Made by a program: the position numbers and the translations under genes. DNA of 64,000 nucleotides, taken from assembly GCA_033782935.1 (NCBI GenBank), contig JAWQEG010000129.1:129001-193000 (forward strand), read 5' to 3'. Of this stretch, positions 1 through 12,689 are shown piece after piece. The stretch is from Petrolisthes cinctipes (lineage: Eukaryota; Arthropoda; Malacostraca; Decapoda; Porcellanidae). A model generated the notes under the pieces. The model saw only the letters and a program-made list of their open reading frames with translations, was not told the DNA's origin and made no database searches. The stretch's first letter is position 1. Every line of letters begins with the position of its first letter.

Positions 1-157
1 GTTTGGAGCCTGAATTTGAGATATAAACGGATACAGAAGATGCATGCACATATCGAGTTTTGGGCACCTTAAATATCGATTTTCTGTATGTTTTGGGCCT
101 GTATTTTGAAAATACTCTAACACGGAGTAGGCATGTACAGATCGCTTCTGGGACCCC

Positions 158-304
158 AAAATATCGAATTTTCGGGTGTTTTGGGCCTGAATTTGAGATA
201 TCGACTTTGGGCACCTAAAATATCGATTTTTAGCATGTTTTGGGCCTATATTTTGAAAATATTCTAGCACTGAGTAGGCATGTACAGATCGCTTCTGGGA
301 CCCC
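158..304 (+). repeat. Representative short monomer S (147 bp)
   Basis: It consists of a 59-bp H1 (158-216) and an 88-bp H2 (217-304). H1 reads through GAGATATCGACTTTGGG, where the long monomer carries 30 more bases between GATAT and CGACTTT. The 147-bp length equals the DNA wrapped in a nucleosome core; whether that matters is inference. Variants include TTTGATCACC for TTTGGGCACC (for example near 530, 5,270, 6,890, 17,082) and CGTATCTTTT for CGGGTGTTTT. Confidence 0.93.
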
Positions 305-393
305 AAAATATCGAATTTTCGGGTGTTTCGAGCCTGAATTTGAGATATAAACGGGTACAGAAGATGCATGCGCATATCGACTTTTGGGCACCT
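305..393 (+). repeat. Half-unit H1, full-length form (89 bp)
   Basis: It starts AAAATATCGAATTTT, passes GTGTTTTG-GCCTGAATTTGA, then GGGTACAGAAGATGCATG and CATATCGACTTTTGGG. It lines up with H2 segment by segment: AAAATATCGA, TGTTTTG-GCCTG, ATTTGA/TTTTGA, GCATGCACATATCG/GCATGTACAGATCG, and CTTTTGGG/CTTCTGGG. By eye about two thirds of positions agree. The monomer is therefore an old duplication of a roughly 88-bp unit. Confidence 0.88.
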
Positions 394-481
394 AAAATAT
401 CGATTTTCTGTATGTTTTGGGACTGTATTTTGAAAATACTCTAACACGGAGTAGGCATGTACAGATCGCTTCTGGGACCCC
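394..481 (+). repeat. Half-unit H2 (88 bp)
   Basis: It starts AAAATATCGATTTTC, passes GTATGTTTTGGGACTG, TATTTTGAAAATACTC and AACACGGAGTAGGC, and ends CGCTTCTGGGACCCC. Several forms occur: the form after S (TAGCATG, ATTCTAGCACTGAG), this form after L, a form with TCTTGAAATCATTC plus ACTAGGAG, and a form 18 bp shorter. Each form is regionally clustered and works as a marker of array history. Confidence 0.88.
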
Positions 482-3250
482 AAAATATCGAATTTTCGGG
501 TGTTTTGGGCCTGAATTTGAGATATCGCCTTTGATCACCTAAAATATGGATTTTTAGCATGTTTTGGGCCTATATTTTGAAAATATTCTAGCACTGAGTA
601 GGCATGTACAGATCGCTTCTGGGACCCAAAAATATCGAATTTAAGGGTGTTTGGAGCCTGAATTTGAGATATAAACGGATACAGAAGATGCATGCACATA
701 TCGACTTTTGGGCACCAAAATATCGATTTTCTGTATGTTTTGGGCCTGTATTTTGAAAATACTCTAACACGGAGTAGGCATGTACAGATCGCTTCTGGGA
801 CCCCAAAATATCGAATTTTCGGGTGTTTTGGGACTGAATTTTTAGATATCGACTTTGGGCACCTAAAATATAGTTTTTTAGCATGTTTTGGGCCTATATT
901 TTGAAAATATTCTAGCACTAAGTAGGCATGTACAGATCACTTCTGGGACCCCAAAATATCGAATTTTCGGGTGTTTTGATTCTGAATTTGAGATATAAAC
1001 AGGTTCTGAAGATGCATGCACATATCGACTTTTGAGCACCAAAAATATCGATTTTGAGCATGTTTTGGGTCTGTATCTTGAAATCATTCTAACTAGGAGT
1101 AGGCATCTACAGATCGCTTCTAGGACCCAAAAATATCGGATTTTCGGGTGTTTTGAGGTTGAATTTGGGATATAAACGGATACAGAAGATGCATCCATAT
1201 ATCGACTTTTGGGCACCTAAAAGATCGATTTTCAGTATGTTTTCGGCCTATATATTGAAAATAATCTAACACGGAGTAGGCATGTACAGTTCGCTTATGG
1301 GACCCCAAAATTTCGAATATTCGTATCTTTTTGGCCTGAATTTGAGATATCGACTTTGGGCACCTAAAATATCGATTTTTAGCATGTTTTGGGTCTATAT
1401 TTTGAAAATATTCTAGCACTGAGTAGGCATGTACAGATCGCTTCTGGGACCCCAAAATATCGAATTTAAGGGTGTTTGGAGCCTGAATTTGAGGTATAAA
1501 CGGATACAGAAGATGCATGCACATATCGACTTTTGGGCACCTAAAATATCGATTTTCTGTATGTTTTGGGCCTGTATTTTGAAAATACTCTAACACGGAG
1601 TAGGCATGTACAGATCGCTTCTGGGACCCCAAAATATCGAATTTTCGGGTGTTTTGGGCCTGAATTTGAGATATCGACTTTGGGCACCTGAAATATCGAT
1701 TTTTAGCATGTTTTGGGCCTATATTTTGAAAATATTCTAGCACTGAGTAGGCATGTACAGATCGCTTCTGGAACCCCAAAATATCGAATTTTCGGGTGTT
1801 TCGAGCCTGAATTTGAGATATAAACGGGTACAGAAGATGCATGCACATATCGACTTTTGGGCACCTAAAATATCGATTTTCTGTATGTTTTGGGACTGTA
1901 TTTTGAAAATACTCTAACACGGAGTAGGCATGTACAGATCGCTTCTGGGACCCCAAAATATCGAATTTTCGGGTGTTTTGGGCCTGATTTTGAGATATCG
2001 ACTTTGAGCACCTAATATATCGATTTTTAGCATGTTTTGGGCCTATATTTTGAAAATATTCTAGCACTGAGTAGGCATGTACAGATCGCTTCTGGGACCC
2101 CAAAATATCGAATTTTCGGGTGTTTTGAGCCAGAATTTGAGATATAAACGGGTACAGAAAATACATGCACATATTGACTTTGGGCACCTAAAATATCGAT
2201 TTTCAGCATGTTTTGGGCCTGTATTTTGAAAATACTCTAACACGGAGTAGGCATGTACAGATCGCTTCTGAGACCCCAAAATATCGAATTTACGATTGTT
2301 TTGGGCCTGAATTTGATATATCGACTTTGGGCACCTAAAATATCGATTTTTAGCATGTTTTGGGCCTATATTTTGAAAATATTATAGCAATGAGTAGGCA
2401 TGTACAGATCGCTTCTGGGACCCCAAAATATCGAATTTTCGGGTGTTTTGAGCCTGAATTTGAGATATAAACGGGTACAGAAAATGTATGCACATATTGA
2501 CTTTGGGCACCTAAAATATCGATTTTCAGTTAATTTTGGGCCTGTATTTTGAAAATACTTTAACACGGAGTAGACATGTACAGATCGCTTCTTGGACCCC
2601 AAAATATCGAATTTTCGGGTGTTTGGAGCCTGAATTTGGGATATAAACGGGTACAGAAGATGTATACACATATTGACTTTGGTCACCTAAAATATCGATT
2701 TTCAGCATGTTTTGGGCCTGTATTTTGAAAATACTCTAACTCGGAGTAGGCAAGTACAGATCGCTTCTGGGACCCCAAAATATCGAATTTTCGGGTGTTT
2801 TGAGCCTGAATTTGAGATAAAAATGGGTACAGAAAATGCATGCCCATATCGACATTGGACACTTAAAATATCGATTATTAGCATGTTTTGAGCCTATATT
2901 TTGAAAACATTCTAGCACTGAGTAGGCATGTACAGATCGCTTCTGGGACCGCAAAATATCGAATTTTCGGGTGTTTGGAGCCTGAATTTTAATATATAAA
3001 CGGGTACAGAAGATGCATGAACATATCGACTTTTGGGCACCTAAAAGATCGATTTTCAGTATGTTTTGGGCCTGTATTTTTAAAAATACTCTAACACGGA
3101 GTAGGCATGTACAGTTCGCTTCTGGAACCCAAAATATCGAACTTTCGGGTGTTTTTAGCCTGAATTTGAGATATCGACTTTGGGCACTTAAAATATCGAT
3201 TTTTAGCATTTTTTGGGCCTATATTTTGAAAATATTCTAGCACTAAGAAG

Positions 3251-3386
3251 GCATGTACAGATCGCTTGTGGGACGGGTATCAACGGGTACAGAAGATGCA
3301 TGCACATATCGACTTTTTGGCACCTAAAATATCGATTTTCTGTATGTTTTGGGACTGTATTTTGAAAATACTCTAACACGGAGTAG
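3251..3386 (+). repeat. Truncated monomer with a 41-bp H1 deletion (copy 1)
   Basis: The core-to-core distance is 136 bp instead of 177. The sequence runs from CTTGTGGGAC directly into GGGTATCAACGGGTAC, so the CCCCAAAATATCGAATTTT part of H1 is missing. Associated changes CACTAAGAAGGC and CTTGTGGG are shared with two other copies. Confidence 0.85.
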
Positions 3387-6289
3387 GCATGTACAGATCG
3401 CTTCTGGGACCCCAAAATATCAAATTTAAGGGTGTTTGGAGCCTGAATTTGAGATATAAACGGATACAGAAGATGCATGCACATATCGACTTTTGGGCAC
3501 CTAAAATATCGATTTTCTGTATGTTTTGGGCCTGTATTTTGAAAATACTCTAACACGGAGTAGGCATGTAGAGATCGCTTCTGGGACCCCAAAATATCGA
3601 ATTTTCGGGTGTTTTGGGCCTGAATTTGAGATATCGACTTTGGGCACCTAAAATATCGATTTTTAGCATGTTTTTTTACCTATATTTTGAAAATATTCTA
3701 GCACTGAGTAGGCATGTACAGATCGCTTCTGGGACCCCAAAATATCGAATTTTCGGGTGTTTTGAGCCTGAATTTGAGATATAAACGGGTACAGAAGATG
3801 CATGCACATATCGACTTTTGGGCACCTAAAATAACGATTTTCTGTATGTTTTGGGACTGTATTTTGAAAATACTCTAACACGGAGTAGGCATGTACAGAT
3901 CGCTTCTGGGACCCCAAAATATCGAATTTTCGGGTGTTTTTGGCCTGAATTTGAGATATCGAATTTAGGCACCTAAAATATCGATTTTTAGCATGTTTTT
4001 GGCCTATATTTTGAAAATATTCTAGCACTGAGTAGGCATGTACAGATCGCTTCTGGGACCCCAAAATATCGAATTTTCGGGTGTTTCGAGCCTGAATTTG
4101 AGATATAAACGGATACAGAAGATGCATGCACATATCGACTTTTGGGCACCTAAAATAACGATTTTCTGTATGTTTTGGGACTGTATTTTGAAAATACTTT
4201 AATACGGAGTAGGCAAGTACAGATCGCTTCTGGGACCCCAAAATATCGAATTTTCGGGTGTTTTGGGCCTGAATTTGAGATATCGACTTTGATCACCTAA
4301 AATATGGATTTTTAGCATGTTTTGGGCCTATATTTTGAAAATATTCTAACACTGAGTAGGCATGTACAGATCGCTTCTGGGACCCAAAAATATCGAATTT
4401 TGGGTATTTTGAGCCTGAATTTGAGATATAAACGGGTACAGAAAATGCATGCACATATCGACTTTTGGGCACCTAAAAGATCGACTTTTTAGTATGATTT
4501 GGGCCTGTATTTTGAAAATACTCTAACACGGAGTAGGCATGTACAGTTCGCTTCTGGGACCCCAAAATATCGAATTTTCGTATCTTTTGGGCCTGAATTT
4601 GAGATATCGACTTTAGGCACCTAAAATATCGATTTATAGCATGTTTTGGGTCTATATTTTGAAAATATTCTAGCACTGAGTAGGCATGTACAGATCGCTT
4701 CTGGGACCCCAAAATATCGAATTTAAGGGTGTTTGGAGCCTGAATTTGAGATATAAACGGATACAGAAGATGCATGCCCATATCGACTTTTGGGCACCTA
4801 AAATATCGATTTTCTGTATGTTTTGGGCCTGTATTTTGAAAATACTCTAACACGGAGTAGGCATGTACAGATCGCTTATGGGACCCCAAAATATCGAATT
4901 TTCGGGTGTTTTGGGCCTGAATTTGAGATATCAACTTTGGGCACCTAAAATATCGATTTTTAGCATGTTTTGGGCCTATATTTTGAAAATATTCTAGCAC
5001 TGAGTAGGCATGTACAGATCGCTTCTGGGACCCCAAAATATCGAATTTTCGGGTGTTTCGAGCCTGAATTTGAGATATAAACGGGTACAGAAGATGCATG
5101 CACATATCGACTTTTGGGCACCTAAAATATCGATTTTCTGTATGTTTTGGGACTGTATTTTGAAAATACTCTAACACGGAGTAGGCATGTACAGATCGCT
5201 TCTGGGACCCCAAAATATCGAATTTTCGGGTGTTTTGGGCCTGAATTTGAGATATCGACTTTGATCACCTAAAATATCGATTTTTAGCATGTTTTGGGCC
5301 TATATTTAGAAAATATTCTAGCACTGAGTAGGCATGTACAGATCGCTTCTGGGACCCCAAAATATCGAATTTTCGGGTGTTTTGAGGTTGAATTTGAGAT
5401 ATAAACGGGTACAGAAAATGCATGCACATATCGACTTTTGGGCACCTAAAAGATCGACTTTCAGTATGATTTGGGCCTGTATTTTGAAAATACTCTAACA
5501 CGGAGTAGGCATGTACAGTTCGCTTCTGGGACCCCAAAATATCGAATTTCCGTATCTTTTTTGGACTGAATTTGAGATATCGACTTTGAGCATCTAAAAT
5601 ATCGATTTTTAGCATGTTTTGGGTCTATATTTTGAAAATATTCTAGCACTGAGTAGGCATGTACAGATCGCTTCTGGGACCCCAAAATATCAAATTTAAG
5701 GGTGTTTGGAGCCTGAATTTGAGATATAAACGGATACAGAAGATGCATGCACATATCGACTTTTGGGCACCAAAATATCGATTTTCTGTATGTTTTGGGC
5801 CTGTATTTTGAAAATACTCTAACACGGAGTAGGCATGTACAGATCGCTTCTGGGACCCCAAAATATCGAATTTTCGGGTGTTTTGGGCCTGAATTTGAGA
5901 TATCGTCTTTGATCACCTAAAATATGGATTTTTAGCATGTTTTGGGCCTATATTTTGAAAATATTCTAGCACTGAGTAGGCATGTACAGATCGCTTCTGG
6001 GACCCCAAAATATCAAATTTAAGGATGTTTGGAGCCTGAATTTGAGATATAAACGGATACAGAAGATGCATGCACATATCGACTTTTGGGCACCTAAAAT
6101 ATCGATTTTCTGTATGTTTTGGGCCTGTATTTTGAAAATACTCTAACACGGAGTAGGCATGTACAGATCGCTTCTGGGAGCCCAAAATATCGAATTTTCA
6201 GGTGTTTTGGGCCTGAATTTGAGATATCGACTTTGGGCACATAAAATATCGATTTTTAGCATGTTTTTGGCCTATATTTTGAAAATATT

Positions 6290-9200
6290 CTAGCACTGAG
6301 TAGGCATGTACAGATCGCTTCTGGGACCCCAAAATATCGAATTTTCGGGTGTTTCGAGCCTGAATTTGAGATATAAACGGGTACAGAAGATGCATGCACA
6401 TATCGACTTTTGGGCACCTAAAATAACGATTTTCTGTATGTTTTGGGACTGTATTTTGAAAATACTCTAACACGGAGTAGGCATGTACAGATCGCTTCTG
6501 GGACCCCAAAATATCGAATTTTCGGGTGTTTTGGGCCTGAATTTGAGATATCGACTTTGGGCACCTAAAATATGGATTTTTAGCATGTTTTGGGCCTATA
6601 TTTTGAAAATATTCTAGCACTGAGTAGGCATGTACAGATCGCTTCTGGGACCCCAAAATATCGAATTTTCGGGTGTTTGGAGCCTGAATTTGAGATATAA
6701 ACGGGTACAGAAGATGCATGCACATATCGACTTTTGGGCACCTAAAATATCGATTTTCTGTATGTTTTGGGACTGTATTTTGAAAATACTCTAACACGGA
6801 GTAGGCATGTACAGATCGCTTCTGGGACCCCAAAATATCGAATTTTCGGGTGTTTTGGGCCTGAATTTGAGATATCGACTTTGATCACCTAAAATATCGA
6901 TTTTTAGCATGTTTTGGGCCTATATTTAGAAAATATTCTAGCACTGAGTAGGCATGTACAGATCGCTTATGGGACCCCAAAATATCGAATTTTCGGGTGT
7001 TTTGAGCCTGAATTTGTGATATAAACGGGTACAGAAAATGCATGCACATATCGACTTTTGGGCACCTAAAAGATCGACTTTCAGTATGATTTGGGCCTGT
7101 ATTTTGAAAATACTCTAACACGGAGTAGGCATGTACAGTTCGCTTCTGGGACCCCAAAATATCGAATTTTCGTATCTTTTGGGCCTGAATTTGAGATATC
7201 GACTTTGGGCACCTAAAATATCGATTTTTAGCATGTTTTGGGTCTATATTTTGAAAATATTCTAGCACTGAGTAGGCATGTACAGATCGCTTCTGGGACC
7301 CCAAAATATCAAATTTAAGGGTGTTTGGAGCCTGAATTTGAGATATAAACGGATACAGAAGATGCATGCACATATCGAGTTTTGGGCACCTAAAATATCG
7401 ATTTTATGTTTGTTTTGGGCCTGTATTTTGAAAATACTCTAACACTGAGTAGGCATGTACAGATCGCTTCTGGGACCCCAAAATATCGAATTTTCGGGTG
7501 TTTTGGGCCTGAATTTGAGATATCGACTTTGGGCACCTAAAATATCGATTTTTAGCATGTTTTGGGCTTACATTTTGAAAATATTCTAGCACTGAGTAGG
7601 CATGTACAGATCGCTTCTGGGACCCCAAAATATCGAATTTTCGGGTGTTTCGAGCCTGAATTTGAGATATAAACGGGTACAGAAGATGCATGCGCATATC
7701 GACTTTTGGGCACCTAAAATATCGATTTTCTGTATGTTTTGGGACTGTATTTTGAAAATACTCTAACACGGAGTAGGCATGCACAGATCGCTTCTGGGAC
7801 CCCAAAATATCGAATTTTCGGGTGTTTTGGGCCTGAATTTGAGATATCGCTTTTGATCACCTAAAATATGGATTTTTAGCATGTTTTGGGCCTATATTTT
7901 GAAAATATTCTAGCACTGAGTAGGCATGTACAGATCTCTTCTGGGACCCCAAAATATCGAATTTAAGGGTGTTTGGAGCCTGAATTTGAGATATAAACGG
8001 ATATAGAAGATGCATGCCCATATCGACTTTTGGGCACCTAAAATATCGATTTTCTGTATGATTTGGGCCTGTATTTTGAAAATACTCTAACACGGAGTAG
8101 GCATGTACAGATCGCTTCTGGGACCCCAAAATATCGAATTTTCGGGTGTTTTGGGCCTGAATTTGAGATATCGACTTTGGGCACCTAAAATATCGTTTTT
8201 TAGCATGTTTTGGGCCTATATTTTGAAAATATTCTAGCACTAAGTAGGCATGTACAGATCACTTCTGGGACCCCAAAATATCGAATTTTCGGGTGTTTTG
8301 ATTCTGAATTTGAGATATAAACAGGTTCTGAAGATGCATGCACATATCGACTTTTGAGCACCAAAAATATCGATTTTGAGCATGTTTTGGGTCTGTATCT
8401 TGAAATCATTCTAACTAGGAGTAGGCATCTACAGATCGCTTCTAGGACCCAAAAATATCGGATTTTCGGGTGTTTTGAGGTTGAATTTGGGATATAAACG
8501 GATACAGAAGATGCATCCATATATCGACTTTTGGGCACCTAAAATATCGATTTTCAGTATGTTTTCGGCCTATATATTGAAAATAATCTAACACGGAGTA
8601 GGCATGTACAGTTCGCTTATGGGACCCAAAAATATCGAATATTCGTATCTTTTGGGCCTGAATTTGAGATATCGACTTTGGGCACCTAAAATATCGATTT
8701 TTAGCATGTTTTGGGTCTATATTTTGAAAATATTCTAGCACTGAGTAGGCATGTACAGATCGCTTCTGGGACCCCAAAATATCGAATTTAAGGGTGTTTG
8801 GAGCCTGAATTTGAGATATAAACGGATACAGAAGATGCATGCACATATCGACTTTTGGGCACCTAAAATATCGATTTTCTGTATGTTTTGGGCCTGTATT
8901 TTGAAAATACTCTAACACGGAGTAGGCATGTACAGATCGCTTCTGGGACCCCAAAATATCGAATTTTCGGGTGTTTTGGGCCTGAATTTGAGATATCGAC
9001 TTTGGGCACCTAAAATATCGATTTTTAGCATGTTTTGGGCCTATATTTTAAAAAATATTCTAGCACTGAGTAGGCATGTACAGATCGCTTCTGGAACCCC
9101 AAAATATCGAATTTAAGGGTGTTTCGAGCCTGAATTTGAGATATAAACGGGTACAGAAGATGCATGCACATATCGACTTTTGGGCACCTAAAATATCGAT

Positions 9201-12200
9201 TTTCTGTATGTTTTGGGACTGTATTTTGAAAATACTCTAACACGGAGTAGGCATGTACAGATCGCTTCTGGGACCCCATAATATCGAATTTTCGGGTGTT
9301 TTGGGCCTGAATTTGAGATATCGACTTTGGGCACCTAAAATATCGTTTTTTAGCATGTTTTGGGCCTATATTTTGAAAATATTCAAGCACTGAGTAGGCA
9401 TGTACAGATCGCTTCTGGGACCCCAAAATATCGAATTTTCGGGTGTTTCGAGCCTGAATTTGAGATATAAACGGGTACAGAAGATGCATGCACATATCGA
9501 CTTTTGGGCACCTAAAATAACGATTTTCTGTATGTTTTGGGACTGTATTTTGAAAATACTCTAACACGGAGTAGGCATGTACAGATCGCTTCTGGGACCC
9601 CAAAATATCGAATTTTCGGGTGTTTTGGGCCTGAATTTGAGATATCGACTTTGGGCACCTAAAATATGGATTTTTAGCATGTTTTGGGCCTATATTTTGA
9701 AAATATTCTAGCACTGAGTAGGCATGTACAGATCGCTTCTGGGACCCCAAAATATCGAATTTTCGGGTGTTTGGAGCCTGAATTTGAGATATAAACGGGT
9801 ACAGAAGATGCATGCACATATCGACTTTTGGGCACCTAAAATATCGATTTTCTGTATGTTTTGGGACTGTATTTTGAAAATACTCTAACACGGAGTAGGC
9901 ATGTACAGATCGCTTCTGGGACCCCAAAATATCGAATTTTCGGGTGTTTTGGGCCTGAATTTGAGATATCGACTTTGATCACCTAAAATATCGATTTTTA
10001 GCATGTTTTGGGCCTATATTTAGAAAATATTCTAGCACTGAGTAGGCATGTACAGATCGCTTATGGGACCCCAAAATATCGAATTTTCGGGTGTTTTGAG
10101 CCTGAATTTGTGATATAAACGGGTACAGAAAATGCATGCACATATCGACTTTTGGGCACCTAAAAGATCGACTTTCAGTATGATTTGGGCCTGTATTTTG
10201 AAAATACTCTAACACGGAGTAGGCATGTACAGTTCGCTTCTGGGACCCCAAAATATCGAATTTTCGTATCTTTTGGGCCTGAATTTGAGATATCGACTTT
10301 GGGCACCTAAAATATCGATTTTTAGCATGTTTTGGGTCTATATTTTGAAAATATTCTAGCACTGAGTAGGCATGTACAGATCGCTTCTGGGACCCCAAAA
10401 TATCAAATTTAAGGGTGTTTGGAGCCTGAATTTGAGATATAAACGGATACAGAAGATGCATGCACATATCGAGTTTTGGGCACCTAAAATATCGATTTTA
10501 TGTTTGTTTTGGGCCTGTATATTGAAAATACTCTAACACTGAGTAGGCATGTACAGATCGCTTCTGGGACCCCAAAATATCGAATTTTCGGGTGTTTTGG
10601 GCCTGAATTTGAGATATCGACTTTGGGCACCTAAAATATCGATTTTTAGCATGTTTTGGGCTTATATTTTGAAAATATTCTAGCACTGAGTAGGCATGTA
10701 CAGATCGCTTCTGGGACCCCAAAATATCGAATTTTCGGGTGTTTCGAGCCTGAATTTGAGATATAAACGGGTACAGAAGATGCATGCGCATATCGACTTT
10801 TGGGCACCTAAAATATCGATTTTCTGTATGTTTTGGGACTGTATTTTGAAAATACTCTAACACGGAGTAGGCATGCACAGATCGCTTCTGGGACCCCAAA
10901 ATATCGAATTTTCGGGTGTTTTGGGCCTGAATTTGAGATATCGCTTTTGATCACCTAAAATATGGATTTTTAGCATGTTTTGGGCCTATATTTTGAAAAT
11001 ATTCTAGCACTGAGTAGGCATGTACAGATCGCTTCTGGGACCCCAAAATATCGAATTTAAGGGTGTTTGGAGCCTGAATTTGAGATATAAACGGATATAG
11101 AAGATGCATGCCCATATCGACTTTTGGGCACCTAAAATATCGATTTTCTGTATGTTTTGGGCCTGTATTTTGAAAATACTCTAACACGGAGTAGGCATGT
11201 ACAGATCGCTTCTGGGACCCCAAAATATCGAATTTTCGGGTGTTTTGGGCCTGAATTTGAGATATCGACTTTGGGCACCTAAAATATCGTTTTTTAGCAT
11301 GTTTTGGGCCTATATTTAGAAAATATTCTAGCACTAAGTAGGCATGTACAGATCACTTCTGGGACCCCAAAATATCGAATTTTCGGGTGTTTTGATTCTG
11401 AATTTGAGATATAAACAGGTTCTGAAGATGCATGCACATATCGACTTTTGAGCACCAAAAATATCGATTTTGAGAATGTTTTGGGTCTGTATCTTGAAAT
11501 CATTCTAACTAGGAGTAGGCATCTACAGATCGCTTCTAGGACCCAAAAATATCGGATTTTCGGGTGTTTTGAGGTTGAATTTGGGATATAAACGGATACA
11601 GAAGATGCATCCATATATCGACTTTTGGGCACCTAAAATATCGATTTTCAGTATGTTTTCGGCCTATATATTGAAAATAATCTAACACGGAGTAGGCATG
11701 TACAGTTCGCTTATGGGACCCAAAAATATCGAATATTCGTATCTTTTGGGCCTGAATTTGAGATATCGACTTTGGGCACCTAAAATATCGATTTTTAGCA
11801 TGTTTTGGGTCTATATTTTGAAAATATTCTAGCACTGAGTAGGCATGTACAGATCGCTTCTGGGACCCCAAAATATCGAATTTAAGGGTGTTTGGAGCCT
11901 GAATTTGAGATATAAACGGATACAGAAGATGCATGCACATATCGACTTTTGGGCACCTAAAATATCGATTTTCTGTATGTTTTGGGCCTGTATTTTGAAA
12001 ATACTCTAACACGGAGTAGGCATGTACAGATCGCTTCTGGGACCCCAAAATATCGAATTTTCGGGTGTTTTGGGCCTGAATTTGAGATATCGACTTTGGG
12101 CACCTAAAATATCGATTTTTAGCATGTTTTGGGCCTATATTTTAAAAAATATTCTAGCACTGAGTAGGCATGTACAGATCGCTTCTGGAACCCCAAAATA

Positions 12201-12388
12201 TCGAATTTAAGGGTGTTTCGAGCCTGAATTTGAGATATAAACGGGTACAGAAGATGCATGCACATATCGACTTTTGGGCACCTAAAATATCGATTTTCTG
12301 TATGTTTTGGGACTGTATTTTGAAAATACTCTAACACGGAGTAGGCATGTACAGATCGCTTCTGGGACCCCAAAATATCGAATTTTCG
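6290..12388 (+). repeat. 3,094-bp tandem duplication, two copies
   Basis: Sequence from about 6,290 to 9,294 recurs at about 9,384 to 12,388, shifted by exactly 3,094 bp, with very few differences. Visible differences include GATCTCTTC at 7,934 against GATCGCTTC at 11,028, and ATGATTTGGG near 8,078 against ATGTTTTGGG near 11,172. Rare variants shared by both copies, such as ATGCGCATATCG, TTTATGTTTG and AGGCATGCACAG, rule out chance similarity between monomers. Left of 6,290 and right of 12,388 the two registers diverge. The few mismatches imply a recent event. Confidence 0.88.
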
Positions 12389-12689
12389 TATCTTTTGTGC
12401 CTGAATTTGAGATATCGACTTTGGGCACCTAAAATATCGATTTTTAGCATGTTTTTGGCCTATATTTTGAAAATATTCTAGCACTGAGTAGTCATGTACA
12501 GATCGCTTCTGGGACCCCAAAATATCGAATTTAAGGGTGTTTGGAGCCTGAATTTGAGATATAAACGAATATAGAAGATGCATGCCCATATCAACTTTTG
12601 GGCACCTAAAATATCGATTTTCTGTATGTTTTGGGCCTGTATTTTGAAAATACTCTAACACGGAGTAGGCATGTACAGATCGCTTCTGG

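Larger units (their letters stand above)
158..481 (+). repeat. Representative 324-bp higher-order dimer (S monomer + L monomer)
   Basis: This is the basic higher-order unit of the first 21 kb: a 147-bp short monomer (158-304) followed by a 177-bp long monomer (305-481). The next dimer starts at 482 and is 323 bp because one T is missing near 716. The two monomers differ in length and also in diagnostic bases of their second half. The half after S reads TTTAGCATG and ATTCTAGCACTGAG. The half after L reads TTCTGTATG and CTCTAACACGGAG. The S-L dimer is therefore the unit being copied, not a random mix of lengths. Confidence 0.93.
305..481 (+). repeat. Representative long monomer L (177 bp)
   Basis: It consists of an 89-bp H1 (305-393) and an 88-bp H2 (394-481). 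H1 includes the 30-bp block missing from S, seen as AAACGGGTACAGAAG followed by ATGCATGCGCATAT here (ATGCATGCACATAT in most copies). Many L copies are 176 bp because a CACATATTGACTTTGGG version lacks one T (for example the monomers starting near 2,075 and 2,398+147). Confidence 0.93.
1..1960 (+). repeat. Partial third copy of the 3,094-bp block (offset 7,322)
   Basis: Positions 1-1,960 match about 7,323-9,282 at a constant shift of 7,322 bp. Shared rare variants include CATATCGAGTTTTGGG (about 50 and 7,372), ATGCGCATATCG (370 and 7,692) and the ATTCTGAATTTGAG/ACAGGTTCTGAAG monomer (970-1,015 and 8,295-8,335). The copy begins before the window, so its left end is unknown. Confidence 0.8.

Noticed and set aside
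217..304. ATATTTTGAAAATAT as a transcription terminator hairpin
   Set aside because: It repeats in every S-associated H2 with no transcription unit, and it lacks a GC-rich stem followed by a T tract.
305..393. CENP-B box
   Set aside because: The GAGATATAAACGGG region matches the A and CGGG part of NTTCGNNNNANNCGGGN, but TGAG stands where TTCG is required. I found no full match in the monomers inspected.
692..904. Plus-strand open frames of 60-110 codons
   Set aside because: They are short and monomer-periodic (for example SLLGPQNIEFSGV), and end at the recurrent stops of the same satellite.
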